From the IMG/VR virus record IMGVR_UViG_3300000228_000023, positions 108 to 34,644 of that record: a stretch of DNA of 34,537 nt. One strand, 5' to 3'. The notes beneath the pieces are model-generated. The model ran no database searches. It was given only the letters and a program-made list of their open reading frames with translations, and was not told where the DNA came from. Below, one piece after another: positions 10,516 to 19,831 of this stretch (position 1 is its first letter; every line of letters begins with the position of its first letter). The stretch comes from a virus. The position numbers were made by a program, and so were the translations under genes.

Positions 10516-13056
10516 TTATCCTATTAGGTTGTTGCCTAGCTCTAGTTCACTATTAGAATCAGGCGTTAGCGTTAAATCGTCAACAATGTACCCATATTTT
10601 GATCGGCTATCGTCGCTAGAAAGCGTATAATCTGGCTCAGAGTCTGGGCAAATTGAGGGAACTCTATTGAAAACATTTCCTAGGTCATTAAAAGTCACCT
10701 CACTGCCAAATCCATCTTTTTTAATTGATGAAATGACTCCGATTTTTCTTCTAGATCTGCCACCATATCTTTTAAAAAGCCTATCTAGGGATATGTAAAG
10801 CTTGTCGTTAACTGATTTGTTGTGTAGGTTTAACTTTGTTTTTACTGTTACTCTACCTAGGGACAATGAGTTAAAAAAAGAAATTCTCTGCGCCATTGTT
10901 AGTGCCGAATCATCTTCATAAAGATATATTTCTCTTGATTCTTTTTTTGAGATTCCGATAATACTATCAACGAATCCAGAGTTAAACCTCTGAACCTCAA
11001 AAGTATCTTCCCCGGATACTAGATCAACAAACGGCCTATACTTTACCTCTGTTTCGTTTGAAATATTGTTAGACGTATCTGATGACCAATCCAAAATATC
11101 ATCATCCTTTAAAAAGCTTCCTAGGTCAGGTTTTTTTGAGTTCAATATAGAAAACGCAATGTTTAAATCAGGGCCTTGGTAAATTGATCCAAAGCAAGAG
11201 TTATTAATCTTTGTTAGAACATCTTTTATTTTTTCGCTTCCGCTTCCGGTATTCGGAGTAATTAAACTAACAGTGTGTTCACATTCTTGATTTGCCTTAG
11301 AGAAGGAATCTATATTTAAAGATGAGAACTCAGCATCATTTTGCAATAAATGTCTGGCCACATCTGAGGGAGTTTTTACCCATGTCTCACCATCTCCAAA
11401 ATCATACCCAAGTCCAATACAGTCAACAGTAATTAAAGAATCATCTTTGATCATTTCAATGTTTTTATAAATTATTGATACCGATCCAGACTCTAGCGAA
11501 GGTGTCCTTAATATAATCTCTTGCTCTTTAACCTCTAGCACTTCGTACCAATTGCTTACGCCTGCCGTGTCTTGTTTTATCCAGTCATTAACAAATACCA
11601 CTTGCCTTAAATCGGTTGTTGCTGATGTTGTGACAGACCTTGAAGACGAGGTAAAAGTGAATGTGTAAGATATGGTTTTAGGTTTAGCAATATTGAACTC
11701 TGCTAAACTATTAAAGACGAGATTACATCTAGATGTTGTATTATCTAACGTATAGTCCCTGTTTAGTATAAATTTTCTTACCCCATCTCTTGCGGCATAA
11801 ATAGGACTCTTTAGTAGAACATCACTATCAACAGGTAACGGAGTGATCGCGCTATCAGTGATAACCTCGTTCCCTGATATTCTTCTTATTACCCCTTGAG
11901 AAGAATTAATAGATATGGAATCACCCACCATTAAGCCGTCAACACTATCTACTTTAAACCTATTAGCATCCAATACGGTTAATATTTCTGCGTTAACTTC
12001 GAAAAGTTTGTGTCCAGATATATTCCAAGTTCTATTTGCCTGTCTATAAGGATTAACAGGAGTCCATTTAAAGGAAACCGAAGAAAAAGACAATTCAAGT
12101 TCTTCGCTGAGTCCTAGCCGAGTATCTGAATTAACAGAGTCAACACCAAATTCGATCTCTTCCCCGTTATCTACAATAGTAATCGTATCCCCAGATGAAA
12201 ATCTGCTTAAAAAACCTGTACCAGTTAGGAACTTATCCCCAAGCACCCCAGAAATAGTCCCATAGTTTTCATACCCTTCAAGTATGGCCGAAACAGACGG
12301 GCATTTCATTTGCTTTACTCTTCCATAGATTCTTCTTTTTGCCGAGTCCATTATACTGTCTTGAACTCGACCGTCATCAGTTGTAAATACTGGCTGGTTC
12401 AAAACACCCTGTAATTTAAATACAAAATCCTTAACCTTAAAATTGACAAAATCATCACCGTAAGACCTTGATTCAATTACTCCTGAGAATATTTTTTTTG
12501 CCTGATTTATGGGAATCTGTGGACCCCATAAATAAAATTCAATCTCTTTATTTTCCCAAGTTAAAACATCATATATGTCGTCAAAATATGAGTCTGAATT
12601 AATTAACTTAACCGACGAACTAGACTCAAGAACAACGCCTGTATTCTCATCATCAAGCTGCTGCCCAAGGCTACCAATTGAGTCCACTAAAGGCTCAAAC
12701 TCGACCATCTCCCCATTGTTTAAATCATATGGGAGAATAACTGGTGCAGTTGAAAAAAAGTGCTGATACGTCAAAACTATTTGCCAATTTCTCGGATCAT
12801 TTAATGCAGCAGTTTTTAAATAAAGCCTCTTTGCTTGAGCATCGAAAAAATACTCTCTCGGAAGCAAAGGAAGGGATTCTTTTTTTACATATGGAAACAA
12901 TTCGTCTTTTACTGAATTAATAAAAAAATCAACATCACGGTAATAGGTAAACCCATCTTCCGTAACTTGAAATATTTTAGCAAACTGAGACGACTTGGCC
13001 TTAACCAGCGTAATCTTTTCGCTTCTGGGATTATTGATAAATTCATCGAAAGTCAT
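10516..13056 (-). CDS. Tail hub / tip protein
   Basis: 846 aa. The ATG at 13054-13056 overlaps the upstream stop as ATGA. The protein is long and beta-rich, without signal peptide or coiled coil. Segments such as KKIFSGVIESRSYGDDFVNF, then KVKDFVFKLQG, resemble the beta-barrel domains of siphovirus hub proteins. Position downstream of the tape measure and the distal-tail-like gene, together with its size, fits the central tip component carrying fibres and contacting the cell. I see no peptidase motif. The call rests on order and composition. Confidence 0.65.
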   Translation of the reverse strand: MTFDEFINNPRSEKITLVKAKSSQFAKIFQVTEDGFTYYRDVDFFINSVKDELFPYVKKESLPLLPREYFFDAQAKRLYLKTAALNDPRNWQIVLTYQHFFSTAPVILPYDLNNGEMVEFEPLVDSIGSLGQQLDDENTGVVLESSSSVKLINSDSYFDDIYDVLTWENKEIEFYLWGPQIPINQAKKIFSGVIESRSYGDDFVNFKVKDFVFKLQGVLNQPVFTTDDGRVQDSIMDSAKRRIYGRVKQMKCPSVSAILEGYENYGTISGVLGDKFLTGTGFLSRFSSGDTITIVDNGEEIEFGVDSVNSDTRLGLSEELELSFSSVSFKWTPVNPYRQANRTWNISGHKLFEVNAEILTVLDANRFKVDSVDGLMVGDSISINSSQGVIRRISGNEVITDSAITPLPVDSDVLLKSPIYAARDGVRKFILNRDYTLDNTTSRCNLVFNSLAEFNIAKPKTISYTFTFTSSSRSVTTSATTDLRQVVFVNDWIKQDTAGVSNWYEVLEVKEQEIILRTPSLESGSVSIIYKNIEMIKDDSLITVDCIGLGYDFGDGETWVKTPSDVARHLLQNDAEFSSLNIDSFSKANQECEHTVSLITPNTGSGSEKIKDVLTKINNSCFGSIYQGPDLNIAFSILNSKKPDLGSFLKDDDILDWSSDTSNNISNETEVKYRPFVDLVSGEDTFEVQRFNSGFVDSIIGISKKESREIYLYEDDSALTMAQRISFFNSLSLGRVTVKTKLNLHNKSVNDKLYISLDRLFKRYGGRSRRKIGVISSIKKDGFGSEVTFNDLGNVFNRVPSICPDSEPDYTLSSDDSRSKYGYIVDDLTLTPDSNSELELGNNLIG

Positions 13057-13346
13057 AGACCTGTCTTTTTATTTAATCCCATTAGGTGATTCTTAATATC
13101 TCTAGTGTCTTCTGACAACGTATGCAGCTTTTCATCAATACTTTTTAGCTGTTGGTTTCTTAGGTTAATCCTAGGCGTAGACCAAACCTCTATCCTATTA
13201 TCCACGTAAGCATCGGCATAAGGAGCCGCCTGCCACCCCATAGAGAACGCACCACCTAAGGCTGTAACCATTACGATCATTAAATAAAAAGTCCATCGTA
13301 TAAACCATGGAGCTTTTTCTAAGATAATGTCGAATATAAATTTCAT
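13053..13346 (-). CDS. Single-pass membrane protein with coiled-coil tail (possible holin or tail-associated protein)
   Basis: 97 aa. An amphipathic start (MKFIFDIILEKAPWFIRW) leads into a hydrophobic helix (FYLMIVMVTALGGAFSMGW, about 21-39), followed by a soluble region with a charged coiled coil (SIDEKLHTLSEDTRDIKNHL). One membrane helix near the N-terminus and a helical C-terminus fit a pinholin, an i-spanin or an inner-membrane anchor. It sits oddly between two tail genes and overlaps the hub gene as ATGA. No holin is seen elsewhere, so it is the best candidate by exclusion. Confidence 0.55.
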   Translation of the reverse strand: MKFIFDIILEKAPWFIRWTFYLMIVMVTALGGAFSMGWQAAPYADAYVDNRIEVWSTPRINLRNQQLKSIDEKLHTLSEDTRDIKNHLMGLNKKTGL

Positions 13347-13367
13347 TCACCCTCCGAGATGATTGAG

Positions 13368-15656
13368 TTAGTAGGTACCTCTACATGAAACAGAAAGTCG
13401 AGTATCTAATGCTCCGTTCGGCGCTGTCACGCTTATGACTAGAGAGCCGCAATTAGTACAAGCTGGCAGCCCGTTTGGTCCGATAAGGGTTGTGTTAGCA
13501 TGAGGACCGAGAGTGCATATCAAAGTTGTGTAAGTTTTTTTAAAGGTTGTCGGATAAGAACCGGTCCCATTCCTTGTGATGCCTGTTACATAATCCCCGA
13601 TTTGGGTGTAAGAGCAGGGAGAAGAAGTACAATTGGTGTTTAAGTTTCCTCCATGGATTACAAATGAAAAATCATCAACTCTCCCACTCGTAGTCCCTTC
13701 AGTTTTGTTGTAGTCCTTAAGTTGAGCAACGATGAAGTTAACCTGAGTCCTTACTGAGTCTGCGCCTTGGCGATCACACTTCACTCTTAGCGGTAAATTG
13801 TTAGGTACGTCCGAAGAGTTAACAACAGGAAATGTCACGCTAGTTGTTGAAGTGGAGCTAGCCGCAAACGAAAATGAGTAAGAACCTCCGGTAACAGCAA
13901 AGCAAACAGGTGTAACAGTAAACTCGCCTGATGTAATATCGCAAACAACCGTAGTTGTTCCCGTACAAGTAGGGGCCCACGATGTCCCAAATGGAACCGC
14001 TGAACTAATTACGTTTGAGGTATCCCTTGAAAACGAAAGCTCTTGAACACAGTCGATCTGATCTTTACACTTATCACTAATATAAGGAGTGGTTGCAGAG
14101 TATTCGTTAACAGGTATTACGGCTTTAAAAGATAGTAAATTTGTTGAAACAAAAACCGCAGAGGCCGTAACCTTAGACAATAGAGAACGAGCGGATTCAC
14201 CTGCCCCAAATGTCACATAGCTCGCACTTGGCTCAACTAATACAGAGTAGCTATAAGAGGAGTTTACCACATTTCTACCAAGTGTTCCTGCAAGCGAAAT
14301 AGTGGGAAGCTGTGAGCTAGTCGTCAGGCCACTCCTTAGACTCACTCTTGCCTCAACTGCCGTAGTTGTACCGCTCTCGAAAGTACAATCAATAACCTCA
14401 TTTGTGCCAACTTGCTGGCCATAACAATCATGAACCGTTACTGTCCCGAATCCCGTGAATGTCGGAGTGTATTTTACTCTAGGCCCAATATTTGGATGAC
14501 TTGTAATATTGTCTTTAATATCTAACTTAAAATCATCGTACCTAACAACGAGTGGCGAAGCCGTCGATTTTTGCCTAACCATCCCACCGATTGAAGTTGT
14601 CCCGACAATGACTGGAATGGCATAAGTATTTTTAGAACCAATAGGCAAGCAGGCTATCTCAACGTCATCAACAAGTGCACAAAATTCTGTATCAATCCCA
14701 CTTGCTTGAGCTTTCACTGAAACTAAAGCAGGGAAACTTTCCATATTGGCGAGAGTATTTTGAGTCTGTGAAACTGAGCAAGCAGTAGATGAGCTACATT
14801 GCATTTTCCCTGTCTTTTTGCCAATACCTAAAAGAAGCGATGCTGTTGTTTCATTTGCAAATGCCCCTGTGCCAGATATTGTATATCCGTCATTGTCGGT
14901 AAGTGCTTCAAAGCCTGAGTTGTAAGCGATATTTGTATTATCACTTTCATTTAAGTATTTACCGGGAGCCGTAGGGGTTAGTTGATTAGACTTAAATTGA
15001 AGCTCTTTCAAAGTTACAGAAGTTAAATCTTCTGCTTTTGCTGAGATGCTTTTATCTTCCCATGTTGGAGCTGATGCTCCATTAGAATTTAAAGTCTGTC
15101 CCGTAGTTCCTGCTCCAAGAATTTCCATCGAACCAGCGTCAGTATAAATAACACCACCTAAAACAGGAGTTAAGTTTTTATCTGTTCCGCCATTCATCAT
15201 AGGAAGAACACCTGTTACGTCGGATGATAAATCAATTGGCAAATCGTTTGATAATATAGTCCAGTTAGCAATATCTGAAGCAAAAACCGTAGAAGTGTGA
15301 GCAGTATTACATTGGTAGATTTTATTAGATTCGACAATAACGTCATTAATAGCGTAATTAAAAGATGTTTCCCAGTTTGAGATACCACCGCCAGCACTTT
15401 TCCAAATTGTTCCATTGTAGATATTGAGCTGATTTGTGTTTGAATTATAAACACATCTTCCGGCCAATGGAGAAGCAATGGTATCTCTCTGTACTTCACT
15501 CATAACAGGACAAGGCTTTGATGCGATTGTGGTAGAATTTACTTCTAGATTACCATTAACCTTAATATCTTTCGAAGTCATAGAGTTAATATTTTGCTGA
15601 GAGTTTGCATTAAGTGAGATGATAAATAATAAAAGTAATAGTAGTAAATTCTTCAT
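13368..15656 (-). CDS. Large secreted tail-fibre-like protein with Sec signal peptide and carbohydrate-binding-like domains
   Basis: 762 aa. The ATG at 15654-15656 overlaps the upstream stop as ATGA. MKNLLLLLLLFIISLNANSQ is a textbook Sec signal peptide. Residues about 55-88 (AGRCVYNSNTNQLNIYNGT, then IWK) match the short linker of many fibres. Residues 92-137 (W...YAINDVIVESNKIYQC...H...W) fit the CBM5/12 chitin-binding pattern. Residues about 240-380 (NSGFEALTDNDGYTISG...YDDFKL) look like a jelly-roll carbohydrate-binding module. The rest is Ser/Thr-rich beta sequence with a Cys-rich C-terminus (CTNCGS near the end). A Sec leader on a virion fibre is unusual, and export to the envelope is implied. 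Host adsorption or surface modification are both possible. Confidence 0.7.
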   Translation of the reverse strand: MKNLLLLLLLFIISLNANSQQNINSMTSKDIKVNGNLEVNSTTIASKPCPVMSEVQRDTIASPLAGRCVYNSNTNQLNIYNGTIWKSAGGGISNWETSFNYAINDVIVESNKIYQCNTAHTSTVFASDIANWTILSNDLPIDLSSDVTGVLPMMNGGTDKNLTPVLGGVIYTDAGSMEILGAGTTGQTLNSNGASAPTWEDKSISAKAEDLTSVTLKELQFKSNQLTPTAPGKYLNESDNTNIAYNSGFEALTDNDGYTISGTGAFANETTASLLLGIGKKTGKMQCSSSTACSVSQTQNTLANMESFPALVSVKAQASGIDTEFCALVDDVEIACLPIGSKNTYAIPVIVGTTSIGGMVRQKSTASPLVVRYDDFKLDIKDNITSHPNIGPRVKYTPTFTGFGTVTVHDCYGQQVGTNEVIDCTFESGTTTAVEARVSLRSGLTTSSQLPTISLAGTLGRNVVNSSYSYSVLVEPSASYVTFGAGESARSLLSKVTASAVFVSTNLLSFKAVIPVNEYSATTPYISDKCKDQIDCVQELSFSRDTSNVISSAVPFGTSWAPTCTGTTTVVCDITSGEFTVTPVCFAVTGGSYSFSFAASSTSTTSVTFPVVNSSDVPNNLPLRVKCDRQGADSVRTQVNFIVAQLKDYNKTEGTTSGRVDDFSFVIHGGNLNTNCTSSPCSYTQIGDYVTGITRNGTGSYPTTFKKTYTTLICTLGPHANTTLIGPNGLPACTNCGSLVISVTAPNGALDTRLSVSCRGTY

Positions 15657-16066
15657 ATGGAAATTCTCACGATAGATAGTTTTAAAGTTGTAGATACGTG
15701 TCCAAAAATGTCGCCTGTCGAGTAAGATACTTGGCCAGAAGAATCAATAAATAATGAAATCATCTCACCACTCGTGATAGTCGGGTTTAGAATATCATCC
15801 CCAGAACTGTTACCTGTAGTTAAGTTCCAGCCTGAGCCATCGTAATATAACTGAATACTAATGGTTTGAGTGAAAACAGATGACCCTATTCTGATTATTT
15901 CAGCATCAATAAAAGCTGACTTATAAAGAAGTGGGTCAAAGATAAAGTCAGTAATGTTCACGCCTGTCCGATTATTTAATAAAACATAGTTTTCTTGCGT
16001 ACCACCGGCCACTGAAGGGGCCGAGGATGAAGTAAATGAATCGTTAAAACTTACTATTCTTGTCAA
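15653..16066 (-). CDS. Small beta-rich tail protein
   Basis: 137 aa, overlapping both neighbours by 4 bases. Ser/Thr- and Ile-rich beta sequence with hydrophilic loops (YDGSGWNLTTGNSSGDD). No motif recognised. Its place between the distal tail and fibre genes suggests a minor tail-tip component. Confidence 0.6.
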   Translation of the reverse strand: MTRIVSFNDSFTSSSAPSVAGGTQENYVLLNNRTGVNITDFIFDPLLYKSAFIDAEIIRIGSSVFTQTISIQLYYDGSGWNLTTGNSSGDDILNPTITSGEMISLFIDSSGQVSYSTGDIFGHVSTTLKLSIVRISI

Positions 16067-16509
16067 AGGATACCTTCTTTAAATTCTTTCACTCTAAACG
16101 CAAGAGAGTTTTGACTATCATCTAATGGTAAATAACTCATCACGTTTTGAACATCTTCAAATTGTTGTATCCATCCAATAAAAGAGGATGCATTAGGTGA
16201 GTATCCAGACGCACTAAGTCTAAGACTGTAACTACCCTTCTCAATTTTTAATGGGGTGAGTGGCATGATCGGAATAAAGGAATGAATGTAATTTGATGTT
16301 GTACCTATCGCTGTCTTGACCTCACTTAACGTAAAGTCTGCGGACATTAATGACTCAGAGTCTTTAATCAACTCAAAAGTAAAAACCCCTGCGCAATTAT
16401 GAAAGTAAATATACGGGGAAATACAGCCAATATGAATGCGCTCACTGGTATCAATTGATACCTCTTGAAGAAGCTCAGTATAAAGAGTTTGAACAAGAAG
16501 GGTGCTCAC
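16063..16509 (-). CDS. Small beta-rich tail protein
   Basis: 148 aa, overlapping its neighbours by 4 bases. The pattern FTFELIKDSESLMSADFTLS, then GSYSLRLSASGYSPNASSFIGW near the C-terminal side, is typical of jelly-roll domains in tail-tip proteins. Function not recognised. Probably a minor tail or fibre-attachment protein. Confidence 0.6.
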   Translation of the reverse strand: MSTLLVQTLYTELLQEVSIDTSERIHIGCISPYIYFHNCAGVFTFELIKDSESLMSADFTLSEVKTAIGTTSNYIHSFIPIMPLTPLKIEKGSYSLRLSASGYSPNASSFIGWIQQFEDVQNVMSYLPLDDSQNSLAFRVKEFKEGIL

Positions 16510-17261
16510 GTAGCCTCTCTCGCAGTAAAGGTTAAATTAAACCTATTAAAGCTTCCGTTTGTAATGGTTGGTACATCGCCTAAGAAAAACATTCCAGAGT
16601 ATCGCCTAAAATCGTCAGACATTACATCACAACCAAGAGACATATAAAACGGCTTAGACTCACCACAATAATCGTATAGTTTATAGAACTCCGCCAGCTG
16701 ATCTTTATTAAGAAGTCTCAACGCTCCAGAAATAGCTTTTTGCCTTAGAATAACATCTGTGAACTTTTGCCCATATCTATTTGTTTTAGATTGTGACAAC
16801 TCATCATATTTATATGTCCAAGAAAAAGAGATGCTTCTTTGAATGTCTAGCTTTTTACCTAGAAAGATATTTGCGATCTCGCAATAACCTAAAGTGGAAG
16901 TCATAACCATTCTACAAAACCTGTAAGAATGAGTGTCAAACTCTTTCAAACCTAGACCTTGGATATCGGAGAAAGTAATAGCCTCTGTTGCCGCTGGTAT
17001 AGACCATTCATTCGTCCCATTAAACTCTAATGTAATAGTCGATACTCCAAACCCTGATCTCTTGTCTGGCACGATGAAAAACGAAGAAACTTCAGATGTT
17101 TCACCAAAGTCAAACACGATACTATCTGAGTTGCTTGTTGATCTATAAACCTTAGATCTTCTATAGTCCTTAATGTTAGAGGTTGGAAACAAAGCGTTGT
17201 TAGAGCTTGTGGTAATGACAGACTGATCTACTAAATTATCAGAATAAAGATTGAAACTCAT
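16506..17261 (-). CDS. Distal tail-like protein with discoidin-like N-terminal half
   Basis: 251 aa, overlapping the tape measure stop by 4 bases. Residues about 15-130 (LFPTSNIKDYRRSKVYRS..., then IVFDFG, FFIVPDKRSG, ITLEFNG) have the discoidin or F5/8C-like layout common in distal tail proteins. The second half ends with a conserved-looking FNLTFTAREAT, as in Dit-like proteins that close a ring at the tail end. First gene after the tape measure, which is the usual place for Dit. Assignment is by order and fold-level similarity. Confidence 0.65.
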   Translation of the reverse strand: MSFNLYSDNLVDQSVITTSSNNALFPTSNIKDYRRSKVYRSTSNSDSIVFDFGETSEVSSFFIVPDKRSGFGVSTITLEFNGTNEWSIPAATEAITFSDIQGLGLKEFDTHSYRFCRMVMTSTLGYCEIANIFLGKKLDIQRSISFSWTYKYDELSQSKTNRYGQKFTDVILRQKAISGALRLLNKDQLAEFYKLYDYCGESKPFYMSLGCDVMSDDFRRYSGMFFLGDVPTITNGSFNRFNLTFTAREAT

Positions 17262-19300
17262 AAAACAAACCCTGCTTTTACTTGATTTCTTACGGCCCTT
17301 GCGATCTCCTTGCCATCCACTTGAATGACAATGTCGCCACCGCCACCGCCATTATTAAGCATATCTATAAGGTTCTTTTGTTGGTCCGCATTTAAAATCA
17401 TTTCCCCGTCCCTGATAGTGGCTTGACGATTATCTGGTCCAACACTCGCCCCATTGGTACCACCAACAACACCCCCTTGCTCGAATTGAACCCCTGAGAT
17501 TTGCGCAATCTGTGAAGCCGAAGCCGCAGCCGCAATACCGGCAAAAGTAAAGCCTAAAGGTGGTCCGCCAATACTTGAACCAAATCTGAATGATGTTGCA
17601 ATAGCTTCTTTCCCAGCAATTGTTGCGTTAACGATAGCTGCAGCCTTTCCGATAGCGGCCAATTCCTTGGATTGCGACGAAGCCAGCGAAGATGCTGTTG
17701 CAAAAAATGATTGTTGATCAGATAATTTTTGATCATTAATTCTTTTTGTTGCATTTAATTCGCTTGCTCCAATGGTTTGAATATCTTTAGTTTTTCTTTC
17801 AAGATAGGCTTTCTGGTCAGCAAGTTCTCTTTGTTGAGCATCCTGAATAAGCTTATTTTTCTCTAGTTGGGCTTGGTATACTGCTTCGTTTTTAGCAAGT
17901 TCAGATTCAGTCAAGATGGCAATATCTTCCTCTGTTCTTTGGCCCAAAATCTCTAGTTGTAATTGTCTATTTTGCTCATCAATAGAGTTCTGTTCCGCTA
18001 CAAGATTACCTTGCAGTGCCAATAGTTCAGCCGCCAAGGTCTCTCTTGCTGATATTGTTTGAGCGTTTGCGTCGTCTTCTGCTGACCCACGGCCATTAGT
18101 AGAGTTAATTATTTCTTGATTTGCTAACTTAACCTTCTCGGAGGCTTCGATAACTTTATCACCAAAAGCTGCTGTACCATCCGATAAAGATCTAAACAGG
18201 TTCTCGTCCGCCGACTTGCTAAAATCATCAATCGCTACTGCTAAATTTCCTTTAAGTGTTTCAGATAGAGAATTTAGAGGGTTTTCAATGTCTTTAAAAG
18301 AGTCCCCTAATATAGGGATCAGTTTTAATAAAGAAAGAGTTGCGTCGTAAGCTATTTTTAAAGGCTCGATCAATGTAAGATTTATTGAAGCGCCAAGAAT
18401 TTCAAAACTATTAATTACAACTTTCGTAACAACTGTGATCCCATCTAGCCCGTCTAAGAATATTTGGGTAGCGGTGATAGCCGCAAACAACCCGTCAGAG
18501 GCCAAGTCTCTGTATGCGCCATTATTATCTGCAATCTCACCAGTTAATTGATTAATAGAATCTTTTGTGGTGTTTATTAGTGCAATATAATCAGTGTTTT
18601 TAACGATCACGTCACCAATCGGCTCAAACAGATCACCATATGAGTTACTTAATGCGGTCACTGCACCAGAGTAAGTGTTGAGTTTTGTTTGAGCAGCGCC
18701 TCCAAATTGGTTACTGAGAGCAGTTAATGTGTTTGCAAATGTTTGTGAGGCACTTGCGGATTGCTCGATCTGAATTCCATATCTAGAGAATGCTGACACG
18801 TTACCATTAGCTGCTTTGCTAACAAGTAAAGACGCAGTATTAAGATCAATATTTAGGGCCGAAGCAAGATCGAGAGTTGCCTGTGTGGCCTGTTTTAACC
18901 CATCTTTATCGAGTTTTGTTAGTGATGTAAGAAGGGCCAATGTATTTAGAGCCGCATCGTCTCCGAAAATAGATGTGTTTTGAAGTTGTGATGCGTAATC
19001 CTGTAAATCTTTAGATGTTTCTTTTGTGAGAACCCCTGCACGAGATAGTGCAGAGTTTAAATTATTAACTGCTACCTCTTGCTCGGCAGCCGCTCTTATT
19101 GAGTCCTTGGCAACATCAATAAGGTCAGTAACCGCACCAGTCAAAGTATCAAATCCCTTGGTGATTAAATTACCACCAAAGACTCCGATCGCTGTTTTTA
19201 AAATCCCTTTAAGTTCATCGCTTTTCTTAATCCCTGAATCGAGGGCCTTATCTAATCCGTTTTTGTTGACGATTAAATCAAAGTCAATTTTTTCTGCCAT
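17258..19300 (-). CDS. Tail tape measure protein
   Basis: 680 aa. GAGGTTTTAG precedes the ATG at 19298-19300. Long Ala/Ser/Leu/Gln-rich helical sequence with an N-terminal KTAIGVFGGNLITKGFDTL, a central coiled coil (about 430-540) and hydrophobic segments, ending NGGGGGDIVIQVDGKEIARA. These are the hallmarks of siphovirus tape measures, which set tail length and enter the host envelope. At about 0.15 nm per residue the tail would be near 100 nm. I see no lysozyme or peptidase domain. It directly follows the frameshifted chaperone pair, as expected. Confidence 0.9.
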   Translation of the reverse strand: MAEKIDFDLIVNKNGLDKALDSGIKKSDELKGILKTAIGVFGGNLITKGFDTLTGAVTDLIDVAKDSIRAAAEQEVAVNNLNSALSRAGVLTKETSKDLQDYASQLQNTSIFGDDAALNTLALLTSLTKLDKDGLKQATQATLDLASALNIDLNTASLLVSKAANGNVSAFSRYGIQIEQSASASQTFANTLTALSNQFGGAAQTKLNTYSGAVTALSNSYGDLFEPIGDVIVKNTDYIALINTTKDSINQLTGEIADNNGAYRDLASDGLFAAITATQIFLDGLDGITVVTKVVINSFEILGASINLTLIEPLKIAYDATLSLLKLIPILGDSFKDIENPLNSLSETLKGNLAVAIDDFSKSADENLFRSLSDGTAAFGDKVIEASEKVKLANQEIINSTNGRGSAEDDANAQTISARETLAAELLALQGNLVAEQNSIDEQNRQLQLEILGQRTEEDIAILTESELAKNEAVYQAQLEKNKLIQDAQQRELADQKAYLERKTKDIQTIGASELNATKRINDQKLSDQQSFFATASSLASSQSKELAAIGKAAAIVNATIAGKEAIATSFRFGSSIGGPPLGFTFAGIAAAASASQIAQISGVQFEQGGVVGGTNGASVGPDNRQATIRDGEMILNADQQKNLIDMLNNGGGGGDIVIQVDGKEIARAVRNQVKAGFVL

Positions 19301-19529
19301 CTAAAACCTCTTTAATCCACGGGTAAATCATGGCCTTCTCAAATGAGATCTCTTTAAATCCAATTGTCAATCCGATATCGATTGCGTTCTTAAAAGCAAG
19401 ATAATCTTTTATGTCTCTTGCGGTTTCAAAAATAAGAGGGATCTTCCACTGCTCATCTTCAATGATCCAATTCTTTAGATCTTCCGCTGACGCACCCTCC
19501 TTGATTACATTTAACGCATCAACGATCAA
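19284..19529 (-). CDS. Tail assembly chaperone T-domain (expressed by -1 frameshift)
   Basis: 81 aa if started at the TTG at 19527-19529, which overlaps the stop of the upstream gene as TTGA. No Shine-Dalgarno site stands at the right distance. The better reading is that it is the T part of a G-T fusion: a -1 slip on A-AAA-AAG (19538-19532) takes the upstream frame straight into this one, giving about 179 residues (19822 to 19284). The sequence is helical with aromatic and acidic residues (EDLKNWIIEDEQWKIPLIFE). In lambda and many siphoviruses this extension recruits the tape measure. It overlaps the tape measure start by 17 bases. Confidence 0.75.
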   Translation of the reverse strand: MIVDALNVIKEGASAEDLKNWIIEDEQWKIPLIFETARDIKDYLAFKNAIDIGLTIGFKEISFEKAMIYPWIKEVLDGRKN

Positions 19530-19822
19530 GCCTTTTTTCTAAAGGCTCCAAAAGCTTTAGTCATTACCTCGTCAGCTATCTCGCTTAAAGGAATAGACAT
19601 TTCATCAAGCATAGAAAGAAGGTCTTCATAGTTATTCGCCCCCTCAATGCTTTCAATATCAACTAATGGAGAAAGAATTTTAACAATGTTTCTCTTTAGT
19701 TTTAATGGAGAAGTGACACCAGAAGAGAATCCAGAATCATCTAAAATATCATACGCTTCTAAAATATTAGGCATCCTATATTTCAGGACACCTTTTGAAG
19801 TTTTTTTATCTAGCCAAATCAT
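19526..19822 (-). CDS. Tail assembly chaperone (G-type)
   Basis: 98 aa. TAAGG precedes the ATG at 19820-19822. Small helical protein between tail tube and tape measure genes, the position of lambda G. The N-terminus (MIWLDKKTSKGVLKYRMPNI) with a following EAYDIL resembles other phage chaperones with a short beta start. It ends FRKKA-stop on the slippery AGA-AAA-AAG. Most ribosomes should stop here and a minority should shift to make the longer fusion. The product coats or stabilises the tape measure before tube assembly and is absent from virions in known cases. Confidence 0.75.
   Translation of the reverse strand: MIWLDKKTSKGVLKYRMPNILEAYDILDDSGFSSGVTSPLKLKRNIVKILSPLVDIESIEGANNYEDLLSMLDEMSIPLSEIADEVMTKAFGAFRKKA
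19532..19538 (-). promoter_or_regulatory. Slippery heptamer A-AAA-AAG for -1 programmed frameshifting
   Basis: On the minus strand the codons are AGA-AAA-AAG-GCT-TGA. The heptamer fits X-XXY-YYZ with the zero frame, and the stop is one codon further. After a -1 slip the frame continues GGC-TTG-ATC into the downstream ORF. CTTGAT (from 19530) can pair with ATCAAG about 20 bases later, a weak possible stimulatory hairpin. Confidence 0.8.
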
Positions 19823-19831
19823 AATTAAACC

